The notes under the pieces were generated by a model that was not told where the DNA came from, searched no databases, and was given only the letters and a program-made list of their open reading frames with translations. The translations under genes and the position numbers were made by a program. A stretch of 12,458 bases of DNA from an uncultured Actinomycetes bacterium (GTDB lineage Bacteria; Actinomycetota; Actinomycetes; Nanopelagicales; Nanopelagicaceae): the NCBI GenBank assembly GCA_903928395.1, contig CAIYQS010000010.1, forward strand, positions 1-12,458, given 5' to 3'. Below are positions 5,216 through 11,204 of this stretch, piece by piece. Each line of letters begins with the position of its first letter. Position 1 is the stretch's first letter.

Positions 5216-5797
5216 GTGAAGGTCCTAGTCAAGTCTGCGGTACTCGTCACTGTGATCCTGCTATTAACTGGGTGCGGAAGTAGTGCAAATACAACTCCTC
5301 CAGCCTCCCCGACCCCCACTCCATCCCCTACCGTGACCGCAACTCCGGCTGTTTTAACATGCACTTCTTCCCAATTGGTAATCCAACTTGGAGTCGAAGG
5401 AGCTGCAATGGGTTCTCGAGGGGTTACTGGAATGGCATTTAAAAACATCTCGACAATCCCATGTACTTTGGAAGGGTACCCAATCGTCCAGATGATTGAT
5501 TCCACGGGAAAATCCATCAATACCTACGTGTATCGAACCACGTCCATTTTTGGAACTCCAATGTCAATCAAAGTGCTAACTCTCGCACCTGGGCTTGAAG
5601 CCAAATTCGATATGCTCTACGAAGCACAAACAGGATTTGGAAATGCCGTCTGCCCAACTTCGACGTCGGTCGACTTCACGCCACCGGGTTCTTCTACTCC
5701 TCTAGTCCTGCCTTGGAAAATTCAGCCATACGGCTTTGGAACCATTCAAACACTTCGTTGCGGAGAAATTAGGATTTCACCTCTTTATGCCCCTTGA
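5216..5797 (+). CDS. DUF4232 lipoprotein
   Basis: This 193-aa exported protein has the lipobox L-T-G-C ending at C20 after a hydrophobic signal segment. A Pro/Thr/Ser linker (27-46) is followed by a DUF4232-type domain (about 49-190). The domain shows GxxxGM..F.N.S..PC.L.GYP (66-89) and LAPG (123-126), the usual signature of this actinobacterial family. Four cysteines in the mature domain (C49, C83, C146, C182) probably form two disulfides, which would need an oxidative folding system such as the VKOR in this window. The start is GTG at 5216 with a strong AAGGGAG Shine-Dalgarno at 5203-5209. The last 13 nt overlap the tail of the convergent hydrolase gene. The molecular role of DUF4232 proteins is unknown; this one would sit on the outer face of the cytoplasmic membrane. 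Confidence 0.88.
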   Translation: MKVLVKSAVLVTVILLLTGCGSSANTTPPASPTPTPSPTVTATPAVLTCTSSQLVIQLGVEGAAMGSRGVTGMAFKNISTIPCTLEGYPIVQMIDSTGKSINTYVYRTTSIFGTPMSIKVLTLAPGLEAKFDMLYEAQTGFGNAVCPTSTSVDFTPPGSSTPLVLPWKIQPYGFGTIQTLRCGEIRISPLYAP

Positions 5798-6561
5798 TGC
5801 GTGTCAAACCAAGTAAATGACGCGTCAGCTATCTCTTCCCAACCTTCCTGATTACAGATGAAGTGGGAGCGGTTGGCGAATTTTTGAAATCCAATCGTGC
5901 CAAGTGATTTTCGGTATTTCTTGAAATTAGTTTCAACAAGACTGAGTGGAATCAGATTGTCCTTTTCTCCACCAATTAAGAGGAGTGGAACATGATCCTT
6001 CTTGAATTTAATCTTGGCTTGCGACGTCAACGTGCTTCTAGGCACATTACGGCTTTCAGGTACAACGTACTTCTCAAAATCTAAATCTGACGACTCCTGG
6101 GTCTGCGTATTGCAAAAAGTGTAGTGAAAACGTTCCTTGGTCATGATTACCGGTTCATTTCCCTTGAATGGATTGATATGGGGAAAATTAGCTTTGAAGA
6201 ACTCAGGGGCGAGGGTGAATACACCTTGTGGTGGCGCAGAACTGATGGCTACGGCAGCCTCCGCATAGCCATCGTTCACTAACTTTTGAACTACCAGTCC
6301 CCCAATTGAGTGTCCGATCAACAAGGGCCTTTCGGTAAGAGATTCGATATGTCCCTTATAAAAATCTACGATGTCCTTAAAGCGCAGTTTCCCAAGGCGT
6401 GGATCGATATTGTTCCGCAGATATTCTGGCAGCCCTTTGTGAAATGGCCATGATGGAGCAGTTGATTTGAAGCCGCGTGTTTGCGCCTGTTGAATCCAGG
6501 GGTTCCAACTTTCGCCATTCATGTACATCCCGTGGACGAAAACTATATTTTTTGTCGTCAT
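5785..6561 (-). CDS. alpha/beta hydrolase (carboxylesterase/lipase-like)
   Basis: A 258-aa alpha/beta-hydrolase-fold enzyme without a signal peptide, so cytosolic. The catalytic triad is readable: nucleophile S85 in GHSIGG (83-88), acid D201 in GGEKDNLIP, and H233 in NRSHF. The oxyanion-hole HG pair is H10-G11 in VFVHGMYMNGESW. The W-x-P and cap region are typical of small esterases and lipases; the substrate cannot be told. The ATG at 6561 lies 6 nt after the stop of the secreted 162-aa gene, so the two are probably co-transcribed. No SD is visible, so re-initiation from the upstream gene is likely. Its 3' end overlaps the DUF4232 gene by 13 nt. The family is clear; function beyond ester or amide hydrolysis is not. 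Confidence 0.88.
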   Translation of the reverse strand: MTTKNIVFVHGMYMNGESWNPWIQQAQTRGFKSTAPSWPFHKGLPEYLRNNIDPRLGKLRFKDIVDFYKGHIESLTERPLLIGHSIGGLVVQKLVNDGYAEAAVAISSAPPQGVFTLAPEFFKANFPHINPFKGNEPVIMTKERFHYTFCNTQTQESSDLDFEKYVVPESRNVPRSTLTSQAKIKFKKDHVPLLLIGGEKDNLIPLSLVETNFKKYRKSLGTIGFQKFANRSHFICNQEGWEEIADASFTWFDTHQGA

Positions 6562-6567
6562 AGCAAA

Positions 6568-7056
6568 CTACTTAAGCAGCCCAACGGGTTTGTAGGTCGA
6601 CATTTTTTGCGGGTTGCCATAAAGTTGACCGTTTACATTATCGGTATAAATTGCGGTGATGCCATCTAAATTAGCCTTAACTTCTTTCTTTGCCGCCGCA
6701 AAATTCGCGGCGGAGTAGCAACTTGGATTTTTGATGAAAAAGTTAAGTTCAACATTGGCAGCTTGTATCGCCTTCAAAATACTTAGATTGTAATTTAAGC
6801 GATTAGTTAAGTTTTCCAGTGCAACATATTCTTGGGCAGCTTTTACGACTCCGTATTGCAACGCTATATATACCTTGTCGGCGTTCACGACCTGAGTCGA
6901 CACTTTTTTACACGCAGCGGACACTGCCGGGGCGCTCGGTGCGGCAATGGAGGCAACCGTCGAAAGTTGCAGAGTGGTAGTCACAAGCGCAAGAGCGAGC
7001 AACATTCGTGTCGTCCCCAATGTTTTGACGGTCAAGAATGTGCGAGCTGAAGTCAT
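6568..7056 (-). CDS. secreted protein of unknown function
   Basis: This 162-aa protein has a signal peptide with basic residues at R5, K11 and R17, a hydrophobic core at 18-38 and an AVSA/A cleavage site near 47. The mature part (about 115 aa) is mostly predicted helix rich in Ala, Asn and Lys, and contains only two cysteines (C49 and C113), which could form one disulfide tying the N-terminus to the middle. I recognise no domain. It is the first gene of a pair with the alpha/beta hydrolase, 6 nt between stop and start. The ATG at 7056 has no SD; TAAATT sits 6 nt upstream, with TTGGCA further up, suggesting a leaderless transcript. An internal ATG at codon 18 would remove the basic n-region and is less likely. 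Confidence 0.72.
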   Translation of the reverse strand: MTSARTFLTVKTLGTTRMLLALALVTTTLQLSTVASIAAPSAPAVSAACKKVSTQVVNADKVYIALQYGVVKAAQEYVALENLTNRLNYNLSILKAIQAANVELNFFIKNPSCYSAANFAAAKKEVKANLDGITAIYTDNVNGQLYGNPQKMSTYKPVGLLK

Positions 7057-7062
7057 GGGGGC

Positions 7063-7093
7063 AATTTACCCGATTTAGTCTCGGACCTGCCAA
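7063..7093 (-). promoter_or_regulatory. promoter for the secreted-protein/hydrolase unit
   Basis: On the minus strand TTGGCA (7088-7093) matches TTGACA at 5 of 6 positions and TAAATT (7063-7068) fits TANNNT. The 19-nt spacer is a little long. The -10 ends 6 nt before the ATG, so the mRNA would be leaderless. Confidence 0.45.
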
Positions 7094-7142
7094 GATCTCC
7101 TGAATATGGACTGTGACTTCAATAATTAGTCCTCCGATGGGA

Positions 7143-7172
7143 TTGACAGCGAGCGTTGGAAATCTTCAAAAT
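7143..7172 (+). promoter_or_regulatory. promoter for the DUF1801 gene
   Basis: TTGACA (7143-7148) is a perfect -35 hexamer. CAAAAT (7167-7172) matches TATAAT at 4 of 6 positions after an 18-nt spacer. Initiation 6-7 nt downstream falls on the ATG at 7178, implying a leaderless mRNA. No SD is seen upstream of that ATG. Confidence 0.5.
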
Positions 7173-7177
7173 TGCCC

Positions 7178-7585
7178 ATGGCAGCCAACAAGACGGTCCC
7201 GACAGAAGTCAGCGTTAAAGAATTCCTTGATTCCATAGAAGATGAGAAGCGCCAAGAAGAGGCAGTAGCGCTCTCTAAATTGTTTGCCAAAGCAACTCAG
7301 TTGAAGCCAACGATGTGGGGTTATTCGATCATTGGATTTGGTTCACACCATTACAAATACGAGAGCGGACGCGAAGGCGATCAGCCCGTAGTCTCTTTTT
7401 CACCGCGCAAGGCGGGGCTATCGATATACGGAATTTCAAAAGCCATAGCAGAGTTAGGATTCATACCTTCGCAGCTTGGGCCAGTAACTACCAGCGGTGG
7501 ATGCATCCAGATCAAGAAACTGGAAAATATTGACCTTGTGCTACTCGCCAAAGTCGCAAAGAAGGCTACCTCGCTAAATAAATAG
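7178..7585 (+). CDS. DUF1801 (YdhG-like) domain protein
   Basis: A 135-aa cytosolic protein from the ATG at 7178. It matches the DUF1801 pattern: EFL..I.D..R..EA at the N-terminus, then MWGYSIIGFGSHHYKY (46-61), SGREGDQP, FSPRKAGLSIYG (74-85) and a closing IKKLENIDLVLL. The family is small, widespread and has no proven enzymatic role; proteins of this type are related in fold to the frataxin/CyaY group. A TTG at 7172 gives a two-residue longer form but lies in the -10 element, so the ATG is preferred. The last 12 nt overlap the tail of the convergent DsrE2-like gene. Nothing in the neighbourhood shows its role. Confidence 0.82.
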   Translation: MAANKTVPTEVSVKEFLDSIEDEKRQEEAVALSKLFAKATQLKPTMWGYSIIGFGSHHYKYESGREGDQPVVSFSPRKAGLSIYGISKAIAELGFIPSQLGPVTTSGGCIQIKKLENIDLVLLAKVAKKATSLNK

Positions 7586-8104
7586 AAGCTGAGCGCCCTC
7601 AGTCATTTCGATGAAGTCCGAAGCACTTATGATGCCCTCAACGTCATCGCGAAGATCATTCATCGTTAGTTTGTTCATGTCTGCGGACATGCGACAGGCC
7701 CAGAGGTGACCGCCAGCTGCGACAATTTGATCCAAGAAATCTGGTACTTCTGGGACGTCAAGGTCGGCGATCTGCTTCTTGAGCATATGGGTCGCGACCG
7801 AAGTCATCCCAGGAGCTGGCATCATGGACTGAGGAATATGCATGTCGTGTCCTGGTAGGTGCATGGCGGTATTTCCCGCTGGTGAAAATTGCAAATCATT
7901 CATTCTCGACTTGGTAATCATGTCAAAGCCCCAGAAGGTAAAGAAGAGCATAGTTTCAACGCCTTCGCCCAATGCAGCATTAGCAAGAATCAACCCAGGA
8001 TAGGCCATGTCCAAATTTCCCTTTGAACAAATTATCGCGAGTTTTCGTCCAGTATCTTCTGCACCAAAGTTGGGTACAAGGGTCGGTTTTGTCATTGTTT
8101 CCAT
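7574..8104 (-). CDS. DsrE2-like sulfur-carrier (DsrE/DsrF-family) protein
   Basis: A 176-aa protein of the DsrE/DsrF/DsrH-like family, DsrE2 type. It opens with a Rossmann-like strand KLAIICSKGNLDMAYPGLILANAA carrying conserved C26, then FFTFWGFDMI. A second conserved cysteine lies in GGHLWACRMS (C137). DsrE-type cysteines bind sulfane sulfur as persulfide and pass it to TusA- or DsrC-type proteins. Two hydrophobic stretches make membrane association possible. It is the last gene of the SQR-TusE-DsrE2 operon: its ATG at 8104 shares a base with the TGA of the TusE-like gene (TGATG) and has AAAGGA 8 nt upstream. An in-frame ATG at 8113 lies inside the SD and is less likely. The tail overlaps DUF1801 by 12 nt. 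Confidence 0.85.
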   Translation of the reverse strand: METMTKPTLVPNFGAEDTGRKLAIICSKGNLDMAYPGLILANAALGEGVETMLFFTFWGFDMITKSRMNDLQFSPAGNTAMHLPGHDMHIPQSMMPAPGMTSVATHMLKKQIADLDVPEVPDFLDQIVAAGGHLWACRMSADMNKLTMNDLRDDVEGIISASDFIEMTEGAQLLFI

Positions 8105-8418
8105 CACACACATCCTTTAGGTTTAGGTAATCCGGCGATATAAGCCATCTTTTTTGCTGGCTTCTTCGGAAAAAGTAGAAACTGTTCCTTAATGGGAACT
8201 CCCCCGACGGTTTGAACCCGACGAGAAGTTGCGGTTTCACCCTGAGTCTTATAATCCTCGCGCAGGAAAGTGATGATTTTCCATCGTTCTTCCGTCATTT
8301 CTATATCAATTTGCTTCGCTAACTCTTTGGCGACGTCAACATCCCACTCGTCAAAATTTGTTAGGAATCCCTCATCGTTTACGGTTACGGGTTTACCGGA
8401 GATTTCAATGACTGGCAT
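8104..8418 (-). CDS. TusE/DsrC-like sulfur-relay protein
   Basis: A 104-aa cytosolic protein, close to the usual TusE/DsrC length. It has the family plan: short beta N-terminus (MPVIEISGKPVTVNDEGFL), D-x-W-x-x-x-x-A (24-30), an L-T/M-T-x-E-R-W region (41-46), and the flexible C-terminal arm AGLPKPKGCV. The penultimate C103 is the universal persulfide-bearing cysteine. The second cysteine of true DsrC, 11 residues earlier, is replaced by A92, so this is the single-cysteine TusE-type rather than a sulfite-reductase DsrC. The frame extends upstream, but the ATG at 8418 starts exactly at the conserved N-terminus and has GAGGGAG 9 nt before it. It overlaps the SQR-like gene by 14 nt and the DsrE2-like gene by one base, so the three are translationally coupled. 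Confidence 0.88.
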   Translation of the reverse strand: MPVIEISGKPVTVNDEGFLTNFDEWDVDVAKELAKQIDIEMTEERWKIITFLREDYKTQGETATSRRVQTVGGVPIKEQFLLFPKKPAKKMAYIAGLPKPKGCV

Positions 8419-9679
8419 TTGCACCAACTCCCTCTTTCTGAGTAACTTGATTTTTCCCAGACATGGACATCGCATCTGAGATGGGGATCCATCGTCCCTT
8501 GATTAATAGATTCCAATAAATCCAGCGAAAAGCCAACTTGCCCAGATGGTTAATCCGACTCTCTTTCAAGAGCGAGAAAGGCCCAACGATCGGCAAGGGA
8601 AACATTCCAGTCAAAGGTTCTACCTTGTAATTGAAGTCAATGAGCAATCCCTTACCATTTCCAGATTCGATAAAGCAATTGGTATGGCCGTCAAATTTGT
8701 GCGTCATTGGAAGCCCATTGACATGCTCCACAAAATTTTCCGCAAAAAGGTCTATTGCGAAGTGTGCGACAGAACCAGCCTTTGACGCCGGGATATCCGA
8801 AGCATCGCCAAGCGCAAAAATATTGTCATATTTCTTCGACAAGAAATTCTCTTTGTCCACTGGAATGTAATTCAGGTCGTCACCCAATCCAGATCGACCA
8901 ACAAAGTCTGCTCCCATATTTACGGGTACAGTGACTAGCAAATCAAATGGAATTTCTCGCTCGTCCATTGAAACCATCAATTTTGCTCCTGGGTCAATAT
9001 GTTCGATAACGAAGTCTGGTTCTAGCTTGATATCCCGCTCCGTGAGCATCCATCCCAATTGCTTTGAGCAAACTGGCTTCGTAAAAGCACCTTCGAGCGG
9101 AGTCACGTAAGTAATTTGAACCTTGTCTCGAATTTTCTTTTCCGTGAAATATGCGTCGGCCAGAAAGGTGAACTCCAATGGAGCTACGGGGCACTTTATG
9201 GGCATTTCAGAAATGTGCACTACTAATCGCCCGCCAGTGAATTCTTCGAGCGCATCTCTCAACGCCGTTGACCCCTCAAGGGTGTAGAAATCGAAGACAC
9301 TTTTGCGCCAAATGGCGGGATCGTCCATACCCAAAGTCTGATCAGGACGTGGTGTCGTACCTGTAGCAATGATCAATTGGTCATAGTCCAAAGTTAGTCC
9401 GTCTTCCAAGTGCACCTTTTTGGCCTCAGGATCAATCCGCTCAACCTCAGCGCGAACGTACTCGATTCCGGGTGGGAAGAAATTATTGCGTTTCTTCACT
9501 AATTCAGCTGCGCTGTAAACGCCAAAAGGAAGAAGTAACAATCCTGGCTGATACACGTGCATATTGTCTTTATCCACAAGCGTGATAGACCACTCATCGG
9601 GGTTCAACTTTTTATGAAGTCTGTTCACGACCATTGTTCCGGCGGTTCCGCCTCCGAGTATTACGACTCTCTTTTTCAT
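8405..9679 (-). CDS. sulfide:quinone oxidoreductase-like flavoprotein
   Basis: A 424-aa FAD-dependent pyridine-disulfide-family enzyme. The N-terminal dinucleotide fold is VVILGGGTAGT (5-15); ATGTTPRP (105-112) and FALGDASDIPASKAGSVAHF (288-307) complete the FAD site. C163 in IKCPVAPLEF and C325 in HTNCFIESG fit the two redox-active cysteines that in SQR take sulfide sulfur; a third, C194, lies between. The C-terminal segment (about 346-398) is hydrophobic/amphipathic (LPIVGPF, RWIYWNLLIKGRW), as expected for membrane-surface binding near quinone. It would oxidise sulfide or a related sulfane species and pass electrons to quinone. The frame is open 27 codons upstream, but the ATG at 9679 has AGAGGTGAG just before it and begins at the FAD motif. 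First gene of the operon. Confidence 0.87.
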   Translation of the reverse strand: MKKRVVILGGGTAGTMVVNRLHKKLNPDEWSITLVDKDNMHVYQPGLLLLPFGVYSAAELVKKRNNFFPPGIEYVRAEVERIDPEAKKVHLEDGLTLDYDQLIIATGTTPRPDQTLGMDDPAIWRKSVFDFYTLEGSTALRDALEEFTGGRLVVHISEMPIKCPVAPLEFTFLADAYFTEKKIRDKVQITYVTPLEGAFTKPVCSKQLGWMLTERDIKLEPDFVIEHIDPGAKLMVSMDEREIPFDLLVTVPVNMGADFVGRSGLGDDLNYIPVDKENFLSKKYDNIFALGDASDIPASKAGSVAHFAIDLFAENFVEHVNGLPMTHKFDGHTNCFIESGNGKGLLIDFNYKVEPLTGMFPLPIVGPFSLLKESRINHLGKLAFRWIYWNLLIKGRWIPISDAMSMSGKNQVTQKEGVGANASH

Positions 9680-9685
9680 GATCTC

Positions 9686-9702
9686 ACCTCTGATGTTGAG
9701 GT
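9686..9702 (-). promoter_or_regulatory. small hairpin covering the SQR ribosome-binding site
   Basis: ACCTC and GAGGT (5-bp perfect stem, 7-nt loop) place most of the SQR-like gene's Shine-Dalgarno in a helix. An outer CTCAC/GTGAG pair (9683-9687 and 9716-9720) offers an alternative pairing. This may tune translation, or be chance. Confidence 0.25.
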
Positions 9703-9842
9703 TACTCGCCCCCTTGTGAGTTGGCGGATCCAAATGGCTACAGAGAGAGTTAGCACCCACCTTTTTGATGTGAATCGGATTACTACCCCTAAAAACCGAA
9801 GTGATCTAAGGAACAAACTTTTCAAAACTAGGGTGCGGTGTA

Positions 9843-9871
9843 TTGATAGTTATCATTGCTTTGCGTAGATT
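9843..9871 (+). promoter_or_regulatory. promoter with overlapping palindrome between SQR operon and paralog pair
   Basis: TTGATA (9843-9848, 5 of 6 to TTGACA) and TAGATT (9866-9871, fits TANNNT) are 17 nt apart and would start transcription about 9878, leaving room for the SD at 9887. The palindrome TGATA-gt-TATCA (9844-9855) covers the -35 and is a candidate operator. The divergent region 9680-9898 otherwise shows AT-rich stretches but no SQR promoter that I can place with confidence. Confidence 0.5.
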
Positions 9872-9898
9872 TCCTATTTCGACGACAAGGGGACGAAC

Positions 9899-10177
9899 TT
9901 GATCTTTAGAAGTTTACGAACAAAACGTCAGTTACAAAGGTTTCAAGAGACCGCCGACCCCGAGGCGATTGCCACGGAAAAAGCAGCCTTGGAACGCGAA
10001 AATTCTGAAGCGCCGAACAAGAATTCACAAACTTTCTTGCCCACCGGTATCGGAACTGAACTAATGGACCAGAGTTACAGAGGTTTTCGACCGGTGCCAG
10101 CGCTAAAACCAACCGACTCGAGTTGGAAAATGCGAGATGATTACGAACCTGAAAAATTTGACGAGCCTAAAGATTAA
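9899..10177 (+). CDS. small acidic protein, tandem paralog 1, unknown
   Basis: A 92-aa cytosolic protein of no family I recognise. Residues 1-38 (MIFRSLRTKRQLQRFQE, then ADPEAIATEKAALERE) are charged and helical. The rest is polar and probably disordered, ending in an acidic tail (DDYEPEKFDEPKD). The N-terminal 38 residues match the next gene at 29 of 38 positions, while the remainders do not align well. The start is TTG at 9899, supported by a strong AAGGGG Shine-Dalgarno at 9887-9892 with 6-nt spacing and by homology starting exactly there. It has a good promoter upstream and runs divergently from the SQR operon. Conservation only in the N-terminal helix suggests that segment is the functional part. 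Function unknown. Confidence 0.75.
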   Translation: MIFRSLRTKRQLQRFQETADPEAIATEKAALERENSEAPNKNSQTFLPTGIGTELMDQSYRGFRPVPALKPTDSSWKMRDDYEPEKFDEPKD

Positions 10178-10233
10178 AGGGTCATCGATTATTACTTCTG
10201 TACCGTGTGGCAGCTCCAACGAAGGGAGGATGG

Positions 10234-10527
10234 ATGATTTTTAGAAATTTGAGAACTAAGAGGCAATTAAAAGAATTCCAAGAAACAGCAACACCGGATG
10301 CTATCGCTGAGGAAAAAGTTGCCCTTGAACGAGAAGACGCTGAGGCGTCTGGTAGTTCGATGGCAACTCCGGGTTCGAACGGAGTCACTGAAACCCTAAA
10401 TGGTTCTTTGATGGGCAATATTCAGGCCCCCAATTCGAACGCGTCATACGAATTACATGTAGAACATCGTGGTTCTATGAGGTGGTCGCCCAATATAGAA
10501 ATTGATAGCCCGTCTTCCCACGACTAA
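10234..10527 (+). CDS. small protein, tandem paralog 2, unknown
   Basis: A 97-aa protein sharing MIFRxLRTKRQL, FQETA, AIA and ALERE with the preceding gene (29 of 38 identical at the N-terminus). After residue 38 it is Ser/Asn/Gly-rich and low in complexity. The ATG at 10234 is preceded by AAGGGAGG (10222-10229). The frame is open nine codons further to a GTG at 10207, but that form would contain the SD and break the alignment to the paralog, so the ATG is used. Synonymous positions differ widely between the two copies, so the duplication is not recent. It probably shares a transcript with the first copy (56-nt gap). Function unknown. Confidence 0.75.
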   Translation: MIFRNLRTKRQLKEFQETATPDAIAEEKVALEREDAEASGSSMATPGSNGVTETLNGSLMGNIQAPNSNASYELHVEHRGSMRWSPNIEIDSPSSHD

Positions 10528-10577
10528 AAGATTTATAGAGAATTCTTCAAACCGAACAATCATGAGAAGATTCGTTC

Positions 10578-11204
10578 ATGACTAGCCTCACTACCGTTTC
10601 GGCCCTGACCTTCGGCATTCAGGCTTTTGTTACCCTCTTTGTAATTCTGGACCCCCTTGCTGCCCTACCTATCTTCCTGTCCTTAGTCTCTGGTCGGAAG
10701 AAAAGAGAGCAGATTAGCTTGGCGTGGCAAGGAGCTACTTCATCGCTCATCATCATTGTCGTCTTTGCCCTCTTTGGACAGGTCATCCTCAATTACCTGC
10801 ACATCTCGCTCAACGCGCTGCAAGGAGCGGGCGGATTCCTGCTGTTTCTAATCTCTATGGAGCTATTGACTGGCAAAGTTGGTGGAGAAAGCGCGCAGAA
10901 CGAAAAAGTAAATATTGCTATGGTGCCGATCGGAACTCCGGTGCTTGCTGGCCCCGGTGGAATCGTCACCACCATGCTCTACGTTCGCTACGCACACACA
11001 ACTGGAGACAAATTCAGCTTGGCTGCAGCCATCATCATGGTGCACGTTGTTATTGGGCTCATTCTCATGTTCTCGACCGGCATTCTTAGCCTTATCAAAG
11101 AATCTGGGGTCACACTTATCACTCGGGTTGCTGGACTTTTAGTTGCTGCGATTGCTGTCGACATGATTGTGCAATCCATCAAGGGCTTTTTCAATTTAGC
11201 GTAA
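10578..11204 (+). CDS. MarC-family integral membrane protein
   Basis: A 208-aa protein with about six hydrophobic helices (about 10-35, 52-74, 79-97, 112-133, 146-166 and 180-205). It carries the MarC/UPF0056 signatures: L-D-P-x-A-x-x-P-I-F (24-33) and PIGTPVLAGPGGIVT (117-131), the two similar half-helix motifs of this family. The family was once linked to multiple antibiotic resistance, but that was withdrawn for E. coli MarC and its transport role is unproven. Length is standard. The ATG has a modest GAGAAG Shine-Dalgarno 8 nt upstream. The stop TAA is directly followed by the ATG of the AlkD-like gene, so they form an operon. Whether this has functional meaning is unclear. Confidence 0.9.
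   Translation: MTSLTTVSALTFGIQAFVTLFVILDPLAALPIFLSLVSGRKKREQISLAWQGATSSLIIIVVFALFGQVILNYLHISLNALQGAGGFLLFLISMELLTGKVGGESAQNEKVNIAMVPIGTPVLAGPGGIVTTMLYVRYAHTTGDKFSLAAAIIMVHVVIGLILMFSTGILSLIKESGVTLITRVAGLLVAAIAVDMIVQSIKGFFNLA

Noticed and set aside
5023..5283. Plus-strand ORF running into the DUF4232 gene
   Set aside because: It overlaps the lipoprotein signal sequence out of frame, has no SD and its product shows no recognisable pattern.
8104..8475. Longer TusE-like start at 8475
   Set aside because: The conserved N-terminus begins at the ATG at 8418, which has its own GAGGGAG. The extra residues lie within the SQR-like coding end and do not look family-like.
7574..9679. Part of a full dissimilatory sulfite reductase (dsr) locus
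   Set aside because: No DsrAB, DsrMKJOP or siroheme genes are in the window, and the DsrC-like protein lacks the second cysteine needed for that role.
8405..9760. Longer SQR-like start at 9760
   Set aside because: The 27 extra residues precede the FAD-binding N-terminus seen in the family and would place the SD inside the coding region. The ATG at 9679 has a strong SD.
9557..9868. Plus-strand ORF across the SQR 5' end and leader
   Set aside because: It is antisense to the conserved FAD-binding N-terminus of the SQR-like protein and has no ribosome-binding site.
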